DNA of 64,000 bases from Mycobacterium sp. IS-3022 (lineage in GTDB: Bacteria > Actinomycetota > Actinomycetes > Mycobacteriales > Mycobacteriaceae). Positions 25,442 to 33,869 of the stretch are shown piece by piece. The first letter of the stretch is position 1. The number at the start of each line of letters is the position of its first letter. The notes beneath the pieces are model-generated. The model had not been told where the DNA came from. It worked only from the letters and a program-made list of their open reading frames with translations, and made no database searches. Position numbers and translations under genes: made by a program. Location: NCBI RefSeq assembly GCF_001500065.1, contig NZ_LQIN01000034.1:1-64000 (forward strand), written 5' to 3'.

Positions 25442-26133
25442 TGGCCGGGAGCTACCGCCGGGACGAGGTCGCCGCGCTCGTCGACCACACGCTGCTCAAA
25501 CCCGAGGCGACCGAGGCCGACATCCTCGCGCTCGCCGAGGAGGCCGCGGCCCTCGGGACGTACGCGATCTGTGTGTCTCCGTCGATGACTTCGGTCGCCA
25601 GCAGGGCTGCATCGTCGGCGCAGGTGGTCTGCGCCGTCGTGGGGTTTCCATCCGGTAAGCATCGATCGGTGATCAAGGCCGACGAGGCGCGGCTCGCCGT
25701 CGACGACGGAGCCGGCGAGATCGACATGGTGATCGACGTGGGCGCCGCGTTGCACGGCGACTTCGAGGCGGTGCGCGCCGACGTCGGCGCGGTGCGGTCG
25801 GCGATCGGTGACCGCGCGCGGCTGAAGGTGATCGTCGAATCCGCCGCGCTGCTGCTGCTCGGGGATGCGCAGACGTTGCTGACGACGTGCCGGGCCGCGG
25901 CGGACGCGGGAGCCGATTTCGTCAAGACCTCCACCGGCTTCCACCCCGCCGGCGGCGCATCGGTGCGGGCCGTCGAACTGATGGCCGGTGTGGGGCCGCA
26001 GGTGAAGGCCAGCGGCGGGATCCGGACGGCAGCCGACGCGATCGCGATGCTCGACGCCGGCGCCAGCCGGTTGGGCATCTCCGGCACCAGGGCGGTCCTG
26101 GACGGGCTGCCCGGAACTGACCGCGAGAGCTAA
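25441..26133 (+). CDS. deoC: Deoxyribose-phosphate aldolase
   Basis: 230 residues, GTG sharing a base with the previous stop. The Schiff-base Lys162 lies in DFVKTSTGF; VDHTLLKPEAT and AICVSPS mark the substrate pocket and second strands; KASGGIRT is the phosphate loop. It cleaves 2-deoxyribose 5-phosphate to glyceraldehyde 3-phosphate and acetaldehyde. Same place as Rv0478. Confidence 0.95.
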   Translation: MAGSYRRDEVAALVDHTLLKPEATEADILALAEEAAALGTYAICVSPSMTSVASRAASSAQVVCAVVGFPSGKHRSVIKADEARLAVDDGAGEIDMVIDVGAALHGDFEAVRADVGAVRSAIGDRARLKVIVESAALLLLGDAQTLLTTCRAAADAGADFVKTSTGFHPAGGASVRAVELMAGVGPQVKASGGIRTAADAIAMLDAGASRLGISGTRAVLDGLPGTDRES

Positions 26134-26155
26134 TTTACGACCGATTGGCTAATTT
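26129..26155 (+). repeat. Short direct repeat at the deoC 3' end
   Basis: GCTAATTT occurs at 26129-26136 and 26148-26155, 19 bp apart, the first covering the deoC stop. This AT-rich stretch marks the left edge of the inserted lipoprotein/sedolisin/membrane-protein genes. Confidence 0.5.
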
Positions 26156-26222
26156 GCTGTAGTCTGACGGTCGTCTTCGCGCGGGTGTGTTGTCAGTACG
26201 CTTGCGCACGTGAACCCCCGGA

Positions 26223-26228
26223 TAGGAT
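26223..26228 (+). promoter_or_regulatory. -10 box, leaderless-type start of the lipoprotein gene
   Basis: TAGGAT ends 6 nt before the ATG at 26235, giving a probable leaderless transcript for the whole lipoprotein-protease-membrane protein unit. Confidence 0.5.
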
Positions 26229-26234
26229 CCGATC

Positions 26235-26540
26235 ATGATCGCTCATAACGGTTTGCTTCGTCGAGTTCCGGCCGTGTCGTGTTTGGCCGCGGTCCTCGTG
26301 ACGGGTGCGTTCACCGCCGGCTGCGCCCAGGAAGAGGAACAGGCGCCGGAGACGACGACCACCACGACGACCACCACGCCAACGACCCCGACGCCGACCA
26401 CGGCGCCGCCCCCCGCGACGCCGACGGAGAAAGCTCCGCGCATCGATCCGGATCAGCCGAACCCCTTCTCGCCCACGGTCCATGCGCCCCCGGCTCCCGG
26501 CCCGACGCCCGGTCGCCATCGCGGTCCACACGGCCAGTAA
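26235..26540 (+). CDS. Small Thr/Pro-rich lipoprotein
   Basis: 101 residues. The signal (LRRVPAVSCLAAVLVTG) ends in the lipobox FTAGC. The mature chain is low complexity: a run of nine Thr, then alternating Thr-Pro, then Pro-rich to the end; no folded domain is apparent. Thr/Pro stretches in mycobacterial lipoproteins are often O-mannosylated. Its 3' end overlaps the start of the sedolisin gene by 59 bp in another frame. Confidence 0.65.
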   Translation: MIAHNGLLRRVPAVSCLAAVLVTGAFTAGCAQEEEQAPETTTTTTTTTPTTPTPTTAPPPATPTEKAPRIDPDQPNPFSPTVHAPPAPGPTPGRHRGPHGQ

Positions 26541-28110
26541 GCGGCGCGCTTCAGCGCTTCTTGCAGCCGCGCTGCTGATCGCCGCTTCAGCGGCGTGTTC
26601 GGCGCACACGCCGGCGCTGATCGCCGGTCCATATGCGGCGCTGCTGGCCAGCTCGACCGACCTGGGTCCCTCGCGCAGCGCTGACGCGCAGCTCACCGTC
26701 ACGCTGGACGGGACAGACCGTCCCCATGCCCTGATCGACTGGAGCGAGGCGCGGAACCTGTCGGTGCGATGGCGGCCGGGCGACGAATGGGCGATCGTCG
26801 AGGGCGCCGCCGCGGATCTCGGGCGGGCGTTCGGAGTGCCGGTGCACGATTACCGCGCCCCGGCGGGAAAGGTGTTCTACGCATCGCCGGCGCAACCCGC
26901 GGTGCCGTCGGTGTTGCACGGCGTCGTGACGGCGGTCGGTCGGATCATGAGCTACACCCCGCACCACACCAAGGCCCCCGGCTTCCTTCCATTGGATGTG
27001 CCCGCAGGTGGATTGACGCCGGCGGGGCTGCTGTCGGCGTACAACGCGACGCCCCTTGTCGACGCCGGGTTCACCGGTGAAGGCGCGACGATCGTGATCT
27101 TCACGTTCGACAGCGCCGCGCAGGACGATCTCGACCGGTTCGCCGACACCTTCGGTCTGCCCCGGTTCACCCCCGAGATCGTCGGAGGGAAGCCCTCCGA
27201 GATGCGCGGGGAGACCGCGATGGATTTGCAAGTGGCGCATGCCATTGCGCCCGACGCGCGGTTGGTCGTGGTCAACGCCCTGCCGACGGTGGCGGGCGAC
27301 GGCGCGTACGAGAAGCTCGGCGAATTGTTCGAGTCGGTGGACCGGGACTATCCCGGCGCGGTGTGGAGCCTGTCGATCGGATGGGGATGCGAGGCGTTCG
27401 TCAGCGCAGCCGATCTCGCGCCGGTGGCGGCGGCATTGGCTGCTGCGCAGCGGCGCGGCACCTCGGCGTTCGACGCCAGCGGCGACACGGCGGGGCTGGA
27501 ATGTAAAGGCGGCGAACGGTGGTCGGCCCCGCCAGGACCGGACGACGTCGGCGTCGACGCGGTCGCCTCCTTGCCGACGATGACGTCGGTCGGTGGCACC
27601 ACGCTGTCGACGGGCACCGGCGGACAGTGGCTGGGCGAAGATGCGTGGGTGGATTCTCCGCTGTCGCAAGGCAGTAGCGGCGGGGTGTCGAAGTTGTTCG
27701 ACCGCCCGCAGTGGCAGAACCGGTTGTCGGTGGAGCGCGATACCGAGCGGCGGCGCCTGATGCCCGACGTTTCTGCGGTTGCCGATCCGTTCACCGGCGT
27801 GCGGTTCGTCTTCGGTCAGCGCGAGGTGATCGGCGGCGGCACGTCGCAAGCGGCCCCGATCTGGGCGGCGCTGACCGTGCTGATGAATCAGTACGTGGTC
27901 GCCAACGGTGGACAGCCGCTGGGCAATCTCAATCCGTTGCTCTACCGGGTGGCCGAGGGCTCGAGTCGGCCCGGCTTCCGCGACGTGCGTCGAGGCGGCA
28001 ACGCCGTCGACCTGTCCCTGCCGGGCTATGACCTGGTGACCGGTCTGGGTACACCGGACACCTTCAACCTCGCCCGCAACCTTCTGGACCTGCAGAGGAC
28101 GTCACGGTGA
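26482..28110 (+). CDS. S53 family serine protease (sedolisin), exported
   Basis: 542 residues from the ATG at 26482. A signal-like segment (ALLAAALLIAASAACSA) has a lipobox-like ASAAC, so the product may be a lipoprotein. A pro-domain (about residues 60-160) precedes the catalytic domain. Catalytic residues: Glu244 and Asp248 in GETAMDLQ (the ExxxD pair), oxyanion Asp near 335 in FDASGDTAG, and Ser455 in GGGTSQAAP. The C-terminal Ca-site region reads FRDVRRGGN...GLGTPD. Sedolisins are acid-active serine peptidases, and an autocatalytic pro-peptide cut is expected. The stop overlaps the next GTG by 4 bp. No counterpart stands here in M. tuberculosis. Confidence 0.9.
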   Translation: MRPRLPARRPVAIAVHTASKRRASALLAAALLIAASAACSAHTPALIAGPYAALLASSTDLGPSRSADAQLTVTLDGTDRPHALIDWSEARNLSVRWRPGDEWAIVEGAAADLGRAFGVPVHDYRAPAGKVFYASPAQPAVPSVLHGVVTAVGRIMSYTPHHTKAPGFLPLDVPAGGLTPAGLLSAYNATPLVDAGFTGEGATIVIFTFDSAAQDDLDRFADTFGLPRFTPEIVGGKPSEMRGETAMDLQVAHAIAPDARLVVVNALPTVAGDGAYEKLGELFESVDRDYPGAVWSLSIGWGCEAFVSAADLAPVAAALAAAQRRGTSAFDASGDTAGLECKGGERWSAPPGPDDVGVDAVASLPTMTSVGGTTLSTGTGGQWLGEDAWVDSPLSQGSSGGVSKLFDRPQWQNRLSVERDTERRRLMPDVSAVADPFTGVRFVFGQREVIGGGTSQAAPIWAALTVLMNQYVVANGGQPLGNLNPLLYRVAEGSSRPGFRDVRRGGNAVDLSLPGYDLVTGLGTPDTFNLARNLLDLQRTSR

Positions 28111-29624
28111 CGAAGGCCTCGGCTCGCAGCCGCCGAGGGTGGCGAGATCCGTTGACCGGCACGCTGTTTCCGCACCTGGCTCCGCCCTCGCGGGTGCCGT
28201 TGGGAGTGGCGCTGGCGGTGCTGGCGGCGATGCTGGTCGGGTTCGCACTGTTGCGATGGCAGGCGCCGATGATCGCCGTCGCGGCAGTCGGCGGGGCGCT
28301 GGTTTTCGCGGTCTACATCCATGAGGCGGGTGTGCACGACGATGTGCCGGTTCGACTGCTGGCGTCAACCGCACTGCTGGCGGCGGTGCTCGGCATCGGC
28401 TGGGCATTGGCGACGGGAACGGTGGTCGCCGAATCTCAGGATGTCGCGCTCGCTGCGAGTGGACCGAATTTGGCCAAGGCATTCGTAGGCGTCGGAATAC
28501 CGCTGGGCAGCGCGGTTCTCATGTTGATCCCGGCGTTGGTCGTGCGGTTCCGGTGTCCGGCGAGGCCACTGGACGGCTACGCCGTCGGCGCGTTGAGCGC
28601 TGTCGTGTTCACGTCCGCGGCGACGCTGGTCCGTCTGCTTCCGCAGTTCGCGACCGGCGTGAGGGCCGATGACCGGTCGGCTGGTTCGCTTCTGGTGCAA
28701 GCAGGGATCCAAGGCGTCGCACTGCCGGTGACGGCCGCCGCGCTCGGCGGTCTGGTCGGGATCGCGCTGTGGACGGGTCGGGCGCGCGCGGTGATCGCGA
28801 GTGTGACTGTGGCGCTTGCTCTTTACGCGATCATTGGGGTGGTGGAATTCGCGCCGGTGCCGAACGGCCTGCACTTGGCCGTGCACGCCGCGATCGCCGT
28901 GCTGGCATTGTCTGCGCTTCGCATCGGACAACAGGCCGCTGTGGAGCCGGATCGACCGCCCTGCGACGGCCGGGCGGGCCCGCCGCGGGTGCTGGGCTCA
29001 CTGGCTGCCGGTGTCGCTGTGGCGATCGTCGCGGGTGTCGTCGCGGCGGTACTGACCACTCCGGCGGTGGCCAAGGTCGTCTGCCCCCCGGACTGTGGGC
29101 GGCCACCGATCGGCGAGCCCGTGCAATCGAACCCGCGGTTCTTCGCCGACGGCGAAGCGTTCTCCGTCCAGTATCCCGGCCCCGGTAGCGCATACGAGGT
29201 GACGTTCGATTCCGACGGTGTCGTCCTGGAGTTCACCGGCGGCGACACCGGCACACTGGAGTTGTTCGGGCTGCCTGCCGGCAACCGGTCGCCAAAACAA
29301 ATCGCCGAGGATCTGATTGACAAGTATTACCCGGACGCCACAACGGATTACGAGATCCCGAACGCGATGGTCGGCTACCGGCTGGGCTACGGCGTCGTCG
29401 CCGACGACTATTCGCAGGACGCGAACAGTAGCTTCAGCCGGCTTCGGCTGATCGTGATGGTCGCGGTGAAGGACGACTACGCACTGGTGGCGTCCGCGAT
29501 CGGCCCGTACCGCGAGTTCAGCCCCGACTTCGGCCCCGGCCATCCCTCCGGTGCGAATCTACAGCTGGCGATGGATATGGGCAGATACGTCAACAGTTTC
29601 CGGTGGGGCGGAGTCACCGACTGA
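28107..29624 (+). CDS. Polytopic membrane protein with C-terminal extracytoplasmic domain
   Basis: 505 residues, GTG overlapping the sedolisin stop. About eight or nine hydrophobic segments fill residues 30-325 (for example PLGVALAVLAAMLVGFALL, ALYAIIGVVEFAPV, VAVAIVAGVVAAVL). A Cys pair (VVCPPDCGRPP) then leads into a roughly 170-residue soluble domain (FADGEAFSVQYPGPGSAYEV... KQIAEDLIDKYYPDATTDY... LVASAIGPYREFSP). I do not recognise a family. The translational coupling suggests it works with the protease, as substrate, processing partner or sensor. A short hydrophobic-protein repeat origin is not evident. Confidence 0.8.
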   Translation: MTKASARSRRGWRDPLTGTLFPHLAPPSRVPLGVALAVLAAMLVGFALLRWQAPMIAVAAVGGALVFAVYIHEAGVHDDVPVRLLASTALLAAVLGIGWALATGTVVAESQDVALAASGPNLAKAFVGVGIPLGSAVLMLIPALVVRFRCPARPLDGYAVGALSAVVFTSAATLVRLLPQFATGVRADDRSAGSLLVQAGIQGVALPVTAAALGGLVGIALWTGRARAVIASVTVALALYAIIGVVEFAPVPNGLHLAVHAAIAVLALSALRIGQQAAVEPDRPPCDGRAGPPRVLGSLAAGVAVAIVAGVVAAVLTTPAVAKVVCPPDCGRPPIGEPVQSNPRFFADGEAFSVQYPGPGSAYEVTFDSDGVVLEFTGGDTGTLELFGLPAGNRSPKQIAEDLIDKYYPDATTDYEIPNAMVGYRLGYGVVADDYSQDANSSFSRLRLIVMVAVKDDYALVASAIGPYREFSPDFGPGHPSGANLQLAMDMGRYVNSFRWGGVTD

Positions 29625-29627
29625 CGG

Positions 29628-30542
29628 TCACAGCGCCGCGAAACAGGGGTCCTGTTCGTCCTTGGGGATGTCAGCATCCTGCGTCGAGAAGCGGCTCACC
29701 ACACCGTCTTCGGTGACATCGACCGAGTCGGCCTTGACTCCCAGCGGGTAATTCTGCGTGAGCTCGGAGGTGAAGGCGTCCAGCGCCGGCTGGACGGTTT
29801 CACGCGGCAGCGTGAAGCCGAGCCCGGTCAGCTCGAGAACCTGCAACGAGATCCCGCCGTCGGCCACCGTGGGCTTGGTGACGATGTTGCCCAGCGCGCC
29901 CTCCAGCTCGATGGTGCCTTCGGACGGGTTGGTCGTGACGCCGGTGACGAAGGAGCCGATCAGGGGGATCGAGTCGGTGATGGTCTGGTGGATGCCCTCC
30001 GAAGACCACGTGATGTCTGCGACCAGCGAGCCGACCGATCCACTCGAGGTGGCCGTGTCCTCGAGGCGGACGTCCTGGATCGCCAGCTCGACCTTCATGC
30101 CTTTGGCGTCGCGGACCTGGTTGCCGGCGGTCTCGATGTGGATGTTCGTGTAGTGGCCCGACATGTGCTGGACCAGAAAGGGCGGCATGACGCCGAACGA
30201 CGCGGTGGCATCGTCCTCGACGACGCACGACGTGACGTCGGCGACGACGTTGTCGGCGCGATTGCGGGCGTAGAGCTCACCGGCCAGCAGGCCGGCCAGC
30301 GTCAGCCCGATCACGATGACGACGACCAGCACGATCGACAGCGGATCGCGCAACAGGTCCTTGACCTTCGACCCGGACGACGGCCGTTCCTGCGGTTCTG
30401 GCTGCCCTTGAGGACCTTGTGGTGGCCCGGGCGGACCTTGTGGCGGCCCCGGCGGTGGCGGCGGCGGTGGCCCGGGCGGACCTTGTGGCGGCCCCGTCGG
30501 TGGCGGCGGTGGTTGGTTCGGGCGAGCCCAGGGGTCGGTCAC
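29628..30542 (-). CDS. DUF2993 (LmeA-like) membrane-anchored protein (Rv0479c-like)
   Basis: 304 residues. The first 55 are Pro/Gly-rich (GPPQGPPGPP repeats), followed by one membrane anchor (PLSIVLVVVIVIGLTLAGLLAG) and an exported DUF2993 domain to the C-terminus (VMPPFLVQHMSGHYTNIHIETAG). The related LmeA binds phospholipids and supports mannan elongation in mycobacteria; this paralogue's role is open. The GTG start overlaps the stop of the nitrilase gene, so they are cotranscribed. An unrelated insertion now separates it from deoC. Confidence 0.8.
   Translation of the reverse strand: MTDPWARPNQPPPPPTGPPQGPPGPPPPPPPGPPQGPPGPPQGPQGQPEPQERPSSGSKVKDLLRDPLSIVLVVVIVIGLTLAGLLAGELYARNRADNVVADVTSCVVEDDATASFGVMPPFLVQHMSGHYTNIHIETAGNQVRDAKGMKVELAIQDVRLEDTATSSGSVGSLVADITWSSEGIHQTITDSIPLIGSFVTGVTTNPSEGTIELEGALGNIVTKPTVADGGISLQVLELTGLGFTLPRETVQPALDAFTSELTQNYPLGVKADSVDVTEDGVVSRFSTQDADIPKDEQDPCFAAL
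30421..30510 (-). repeat. 45-bp tandem duplication in the Pro-rich coding region
   Basis: Units 30421-30465 and 30466-30510 differ at only two bases. They encode the GPPQGPPGPP repeat of the DUF2993 protein. Copy number could vary between strains. Confidence 0.85.
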
Positions 30543-31366
30543 GACCGCGATTCTGCCCTATCGATGCGGGGGAAGTCTGCGCGGTTGCGCATCACCGCGA
30601 TCGTCTCGCGGACCTTGCGTCCGGCGTCCAGGTCGATGTCGGCCACCAGTAACTGCGGGTCGGCGCCCGCCGCCGACATCACCTCACCGGTCGGGGACGC
30701 GATCAGGCTGCCCCCGACGCCGGTGGGGCCCCGAGCCGCGATGTCGGCGTCCGGGTACCCCTGGTCGACCGCCGCGACGTAGCCGGTCGTGTCGATGGCG
30801 CGGGCCCGGGCCAGCAGCGTCCATTGCTCGAGCTTTCCCGGCCCGCTGCCCCAGGACGCGTGGACGGTGATCAGTTGCGCACCGCGTCGGGCCAGCTCGA
30901 CGTACAACTCGGGGAAGCGGACGTCGTAGCACAGCGTCAGGCCGACGCGCACGCCGTCGACGTCGATCACGACCGGTTCGCGCCCCGGCGCGACGGTCTT
31001 GGACTCTTGGAAGCCGAACGCGTCGTACAGGTGGATCTTCTCGTAGTGCGCATCGATGGGTCCGTCGGAGCCGGGCCCGGTCGCGATCAACGTGTTGAAG
31101 ACCCGCCCGTCGCCGGACGGCACGAACATGCCCGCCACGACGACGGTTCCGGCCCGCTCGGCGATCGTTCGCACCTGCGACGCCCACCGTCCGTCCAGCG
31201 GCTCGGCGATGGGAGCGAGTGGCACCCCGAACCGGCACATCGTCGCCTCCGGGAACAGCACCATCCGGGCGCCGGCGTCCGCGGCGCGCCGGGTGTACTC
31301 CTCGACGAGCGCGAGGTTGTCCGAAGGCTCGGTGCCGCTGAGGATCTGCGCGAGGGCAATCCGCAT
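30539..31366 (-). CDS. Carbon-nitrogen hydrolase, nitrilase superfamily (Rv0480c-like)
   Basis: 275 residues. The Glu-Lys-Cys triad is seen in LFPEATM, HYEKIHLYDAFGF and LTLCYDVRFPE. The pattern is closest to the Nit1/NIT2 omega-amidase or deaminated-glutathione amidase group, so repair of damaged thiol/amide metabolites is a reasonable guess. The ATG is supported by a TAGGCT -10 seven nt upstream. It is first in an operon with the DUF2993 gene. Confidence 0.88.
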   Translation of the reverse strand: MRIALAQILSGTEPSDNLALVEEYTRRAADAGARMVLFPEATMCRFGVPLAPIAEPLDGRWASQVRTIAERAGTVVVAGMFVPSGDGRVFNTLIATGPGSDGPIDAHYEKIHLYDAFGFQESKTVAPGREPVVIDVDGVRVGLTLCYDVRFPELYVELARRGAQLITVHASWGSGPGKLEQWTLLARARAIDTTGYVAAVDQGYPDADIAARGPTGVGGSLIASPTGEVMSAAGADPQLLVADIDLDAGRKVRETIAVMRNRADFPRIDRAESRS

Positions 31367-31373
31367 GTGCCCA

Positions 31374-31379
31374 GCCTAC
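31374..31379 (-). promoter_or_regulatory. -10 box, leaderless-type start of the nitrilase gene
   Basis: Minus strand TAGGCT, 7 nt before the ATG at 31366. Confidence 0.5.
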
Positions 31380-31415
31380 GGTTTCGGTCGTTGATCCCCG
31401 CGTCAGGACGGTTCG

Positions 31416-32198
31416 TCAGGTCGGTGCCACCGTCGACCATGGCACGGTCAGCACCCCGTCGCGCATCCGGCGACGCGCGGGCGTGACGGGAAAGCCGTTG
31501 TCGCGCAACGTCTCCAGCATCGCGCGCCACCGCACCCGCGGGCCGAACACGCCGTGGCCCGCCACGCTGGCCCACGCCCGGTCGGCGGCGGTCAGCAGCG
31601 CGTGCACGGGTTGACCGTCGACGTTGTGGTGGATCAGCACTTTGGGCAGCCGCTCGGCGAGGTCAGAGGGGCGCTCGATCGCGAACGGGTCGCAGGCCAG
31701 GGTCAGGCTTGTCGGCCCATCGGCGTCGAGCAGCACCCAGCAGCAGCGCCTGCCCAGCTCGTCGCAGGTGCCATCGACGATGAGCCCGCCGGGCGCCAGT
31801 TGCCGCTGCATCGTCGACCAGGCCTGCGCGACTGCGTCGACCGGGTACTGTCGCAGCACGTTGAACGCCCGCACCAGGACCGGATGCATGCCCGCCAACT
31901 CGAAACCGCCGAGGCCGAATTCGACCGAGTCGGTGACCGCGGTGCGCGCCGTATGCACCCGCTCGGGATCGATCTCCAGGCCGATCACGCGAATGTCGTT
32001 GCGCACCAAGCGAAGCCGCGCCGCCAGCTCCAGCGTCGTGACCGGCAGCGCGCCATAGCCGAGATCGACGACGAGCGGATCCTCGGCGGAGAGCAACGTC
32101 GCGCGGACCCGCGGCGCGTGGACGAGCCAACGATCGCTGCGACGCAACCGGTTGTAGCCGGTGGTGCCCCGCGTCAGCTGACCGATTGGCCCGCTCAT
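31416..32198 (-). CDS. SAM-dependent methyltransferase-like protein
   Basis: 260 residues. A Rossmann-type motif reads LVVDLGYGALPVTTLELA (a DxGxG variant), then VIGLEIDPERV for the ribose-binding acidic residue; LAPGGLIVDGTCDELGRR is the later strand. The glycine-rich loop is unusual (GYGALP), so activity is less certain. ATG at 32198 with TAGAAT 6 nt upstream on this strand. It lies between the nitrilase and DUF2505 genes. Substrate unknown. Confidence 0.7.
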   Translation of the reverse strand: MSGPIGQLTRGTTGYNRLRRSDRWLVHAPRVRATLLSAEDPLVVDLGYGALPVTTLELAARLRLVRNDIRVIGLEIDPERVHTARTAVTDSVEFGLGGFELAGMHPVLVRAFNVLRQYPVDAVAQAWSTMQRQLAPGGLIVDGTCDELGRRCCWVLLDADGPTSLTLACDPFAIERPSDLAERLPKVLIHHNVDGQPVHALLTAADRAWASVAGHGVFGPRVRWRAMLETLRDNGFPVTPARRRMRDGVLTVPWSTVAPT

Positions 32199-32204
32199 GA
32201 CCCG

Positions 32205-32210
32205 ATTCTA
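32205..32210 (-). promoter_or_regulatory. -10 box, leaderless-type start of the methyltransferase-like gene
   Basis: Minus strand TAGAAT, close to the TATAAT ideal, 6 nt before the ATG. Confidence 0.55.
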
Positions 32211-32253
32211 GGGAGCGACGACGGCGACTCCGCGACCCACGCCGTCTTGACCG

Positions 32254-32760
32254 TCAGGCGTTCTCGGCGATCCACACCGTCGTGAAGCGCTGCTCGGCGA
32301 TCAGCAGATCCACCAGTTGACTGCCGATGAAGTTCTCGATCTTGCCGCCGACGAGCGGCACCCGAACCTCCACCTCGACGGTGAACTCCAGCCGTGAACC
32401 GGGGCCCGCCGGTGCCAGTGCCGCGGTGCCGGTCAAGCCGGCTGGTGCGCCGGGAATCGACCCCTTGACCGTCGCGCCGGCCTTCCCGTCGCGGACCGGG
32501 CTCCAGGTCTCTTCGCGCACGAAGCTCAGGTCGCCGCGATGGAACTGGGTCACCACACCGGGCAACCGGTCCGCCCGCAGCGTTTGGGTCGTGACCACGT
32601 CGATGCCGCCGTGCTCGTCGACCACCATGGAGTCCAGCGAGTAGTCGTCGGCGCCGGAATCGGTCAGCCGCGCCAGCCAGTAGCGTTCGTCGCTGAAAGC
32701 CCGGTGGACCTGTTCGACGCTGCCCCCGTACTCGGCGGCCATGTCGAATGAACGCGGCAT
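32254..32760 (-). CDS. DUF2505 protein (Rv0481c-like)
   Basis: 168 residues with the SRPBCC/START-like fold of DUF2505: FDMAAEYGGSVEQVHRAFSDERYW at the start, alternating beta strands, and a long C-terminal helix (GGKIENFIGSQLVDLLIAEQ). Family members are thought to bind hydrophobic ligands. Start ATG has a TAGCCT -10 eight nt upstream. It is divergent from murB across 26 bp only. Confidence 0.8.
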   Translation of the reverse strand: MPRSFDMAAEYGGSVEQVHRAFSDERYWLARLTDSGADDYSLDSMVVDEHGGIDVVTTQTLRADRLPGVVTQFHRGDLSFVREETWSPVRDGKAGATVKGSIPGAPAGLTGTAALAPAGPGSRLEFTVEVEVRVPLVGGKIENFIGSQLVDLLIAEQRFTTVWIAENA

Positions 32761-32768
32761 AGCTGGTC

Positions 32769-32778
32769 AGGCTACCGT
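32769..32778. promoter_or_regulatory. Overlapping divergent -10 boxes of the DUF2505 gene and murB
   Basis: Minus-strand TAGCCT (32769-32774) and plus-strand TACCGT (32773-32778) overlap by 2 bp; each lies 8 nt from its start codon. The two promoters cannot be occupied together. Confidence 0.5.
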
Positions 32779-32786
32779 TACCGCCC

Positions 32787-33854
32787 GTGGTGAGTTCGCA
32801 ACCCGGGGGCGCCTTGGTCGAGGAGGCGGTGCCGCTCGCACCGCTGACCACGCTGCGCGTCGGCCCCGTTGCGCGGCGACTGATCGCGTGCGACACCACC
32901 CAGAAAGTGATTGACGTGGTCCGCGATCTCGGCCCGGATGACGACGCGCTGGTGCTGGCGGGCGGCTCGAACGTGGTGATCTGTGACCAGCTGACCGACC
33001 TGTCCGTCATCTACCTCGCGAACACCGAGATCACCGTCGATGGCAACCTGGTTCGCGTCGAGGCCGGCGCGGTGTGGGACGACGTCGTGGTGACCTCGCT
33101 GGCGCACGGGCTGGGCGGGCTGGAGTGCCTGTCCGGGATCCCGGGATCCGCCGGCGCGACACCGGTGCAGAACGTCGGCGCGTACGGCGCGGAGGTGGCC
33201 GACACCATCCGACGGGTGCGGCTACTGGACCGTCGCACCGGGAAAGACCGTTGGGTCACCCCCGACGCGCTGCGGTTCGGCTACCGCACCAGCGTCCTCA
33301 AACGCGCGCACGACGCGATCGTGCTCGAAGTGGAGTTCGCCCTGGACCCCGACGGGCACAGCGCGCCGCTGCGCTACCGCGAACTGGCCACCGCGCTGGG
33401 CGTCGAGCAGGGATCGCGCGCCGATCCGCTCGCTGTGCGTGAGGCGGTGCTGACCCTGCGCTCGAGCAAGGGCATGGTCATCGACATCGGCTCGGAAAAC
33501 CCGGATCACGACACCTGGAGCGTCGGGTCGTTCTTCACCAACCCCGTCGTCACGCCCGCCGAGTTCGAGCGGATCCGCGCCCAGCACGACGGGCCGGTGC
33601 CGAACTATCCGGCGCCCGACGGTGTCAAGCTCGCCGCGGGTTGGCTCGTCGAGCACGCCGGCTTCGGCAAGGGGTACCCGGGCGAGGGTGCCTCCGTGCG
33701 GCTGTCGACCAAGCACGCGCTGGCGCTCACCAATCGCGGCGGCGCCACCACCGCCGAGGTGATCGCGCTGGCCAGGACGGTACGCGACGGTGTTCTAACA
33801 AGATTCGGGATCGAACTCACAGCCGAGCCTGATCTGATCGGCTGTTCGCTGTAG
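32787..33854 (+). CDS. murB: UDP-N-acetylenolpyruvoylglucosamine reductase
   Basis: 355 residues. FAD-binding motifs GGSNVVI and GIPGSAGATPVQNVGAYG, the catalytic Ser region SVGSFFTNPV, and the C-terminal Glu-containing GASVRLSTKHAL are present. It makes UDP-MurNAc in peptidoglycan synthesis. Two tandem GTG codons (32787, 32790) could start it. It is followed by the L,D-transpeptidase gene, as in Rv0482-Rv0483. Confidence 0.95.
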   Translation: MVSSQPGGALVEEAVPLAPLTTLRVGPVARRLIACDTTQKVIDVVRDLGPDDDALVLAGGSNVVICDQLTDLSVIYLANTEITVDGNLVRVEAGAVWDDVVVTSLAHGLGGLECLSGIPGSAGATPVQNVGAYGAEVADTIRRVRLLDRRTGKDRWVTPDALRFGYRTSVLKRAHDAIVLEVEFALDPDGHSAPLRYRELATALGVEQGSRADPLAVREAVLTLRSSKGMVIDIGSENPDHDTWSVGSFFTNPVVTPAEFERIRAQHDGPVPNYPAPDGVKLAAGWLVEHAGFGKGYPGEGASVRLSTKHALALTNRGGATTAEVIALARTVRDGVLTRFGIELTAEPDLIGCSL

Positions 33855-33855
33855 G

Positions 33856-33861
33856 TACGCT
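33856..33861 (+). promoter_or_regulatory. -10 box upstream of the L,D-transpeptidase gene
   Basis: TACGCT ends 8 nt before the GTG at 33870, so a separate near-leaderless start is possible in addition to read-through from murB. Confidence 0.4.
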
Positions 33862-33869
33862 GGGTTCAC

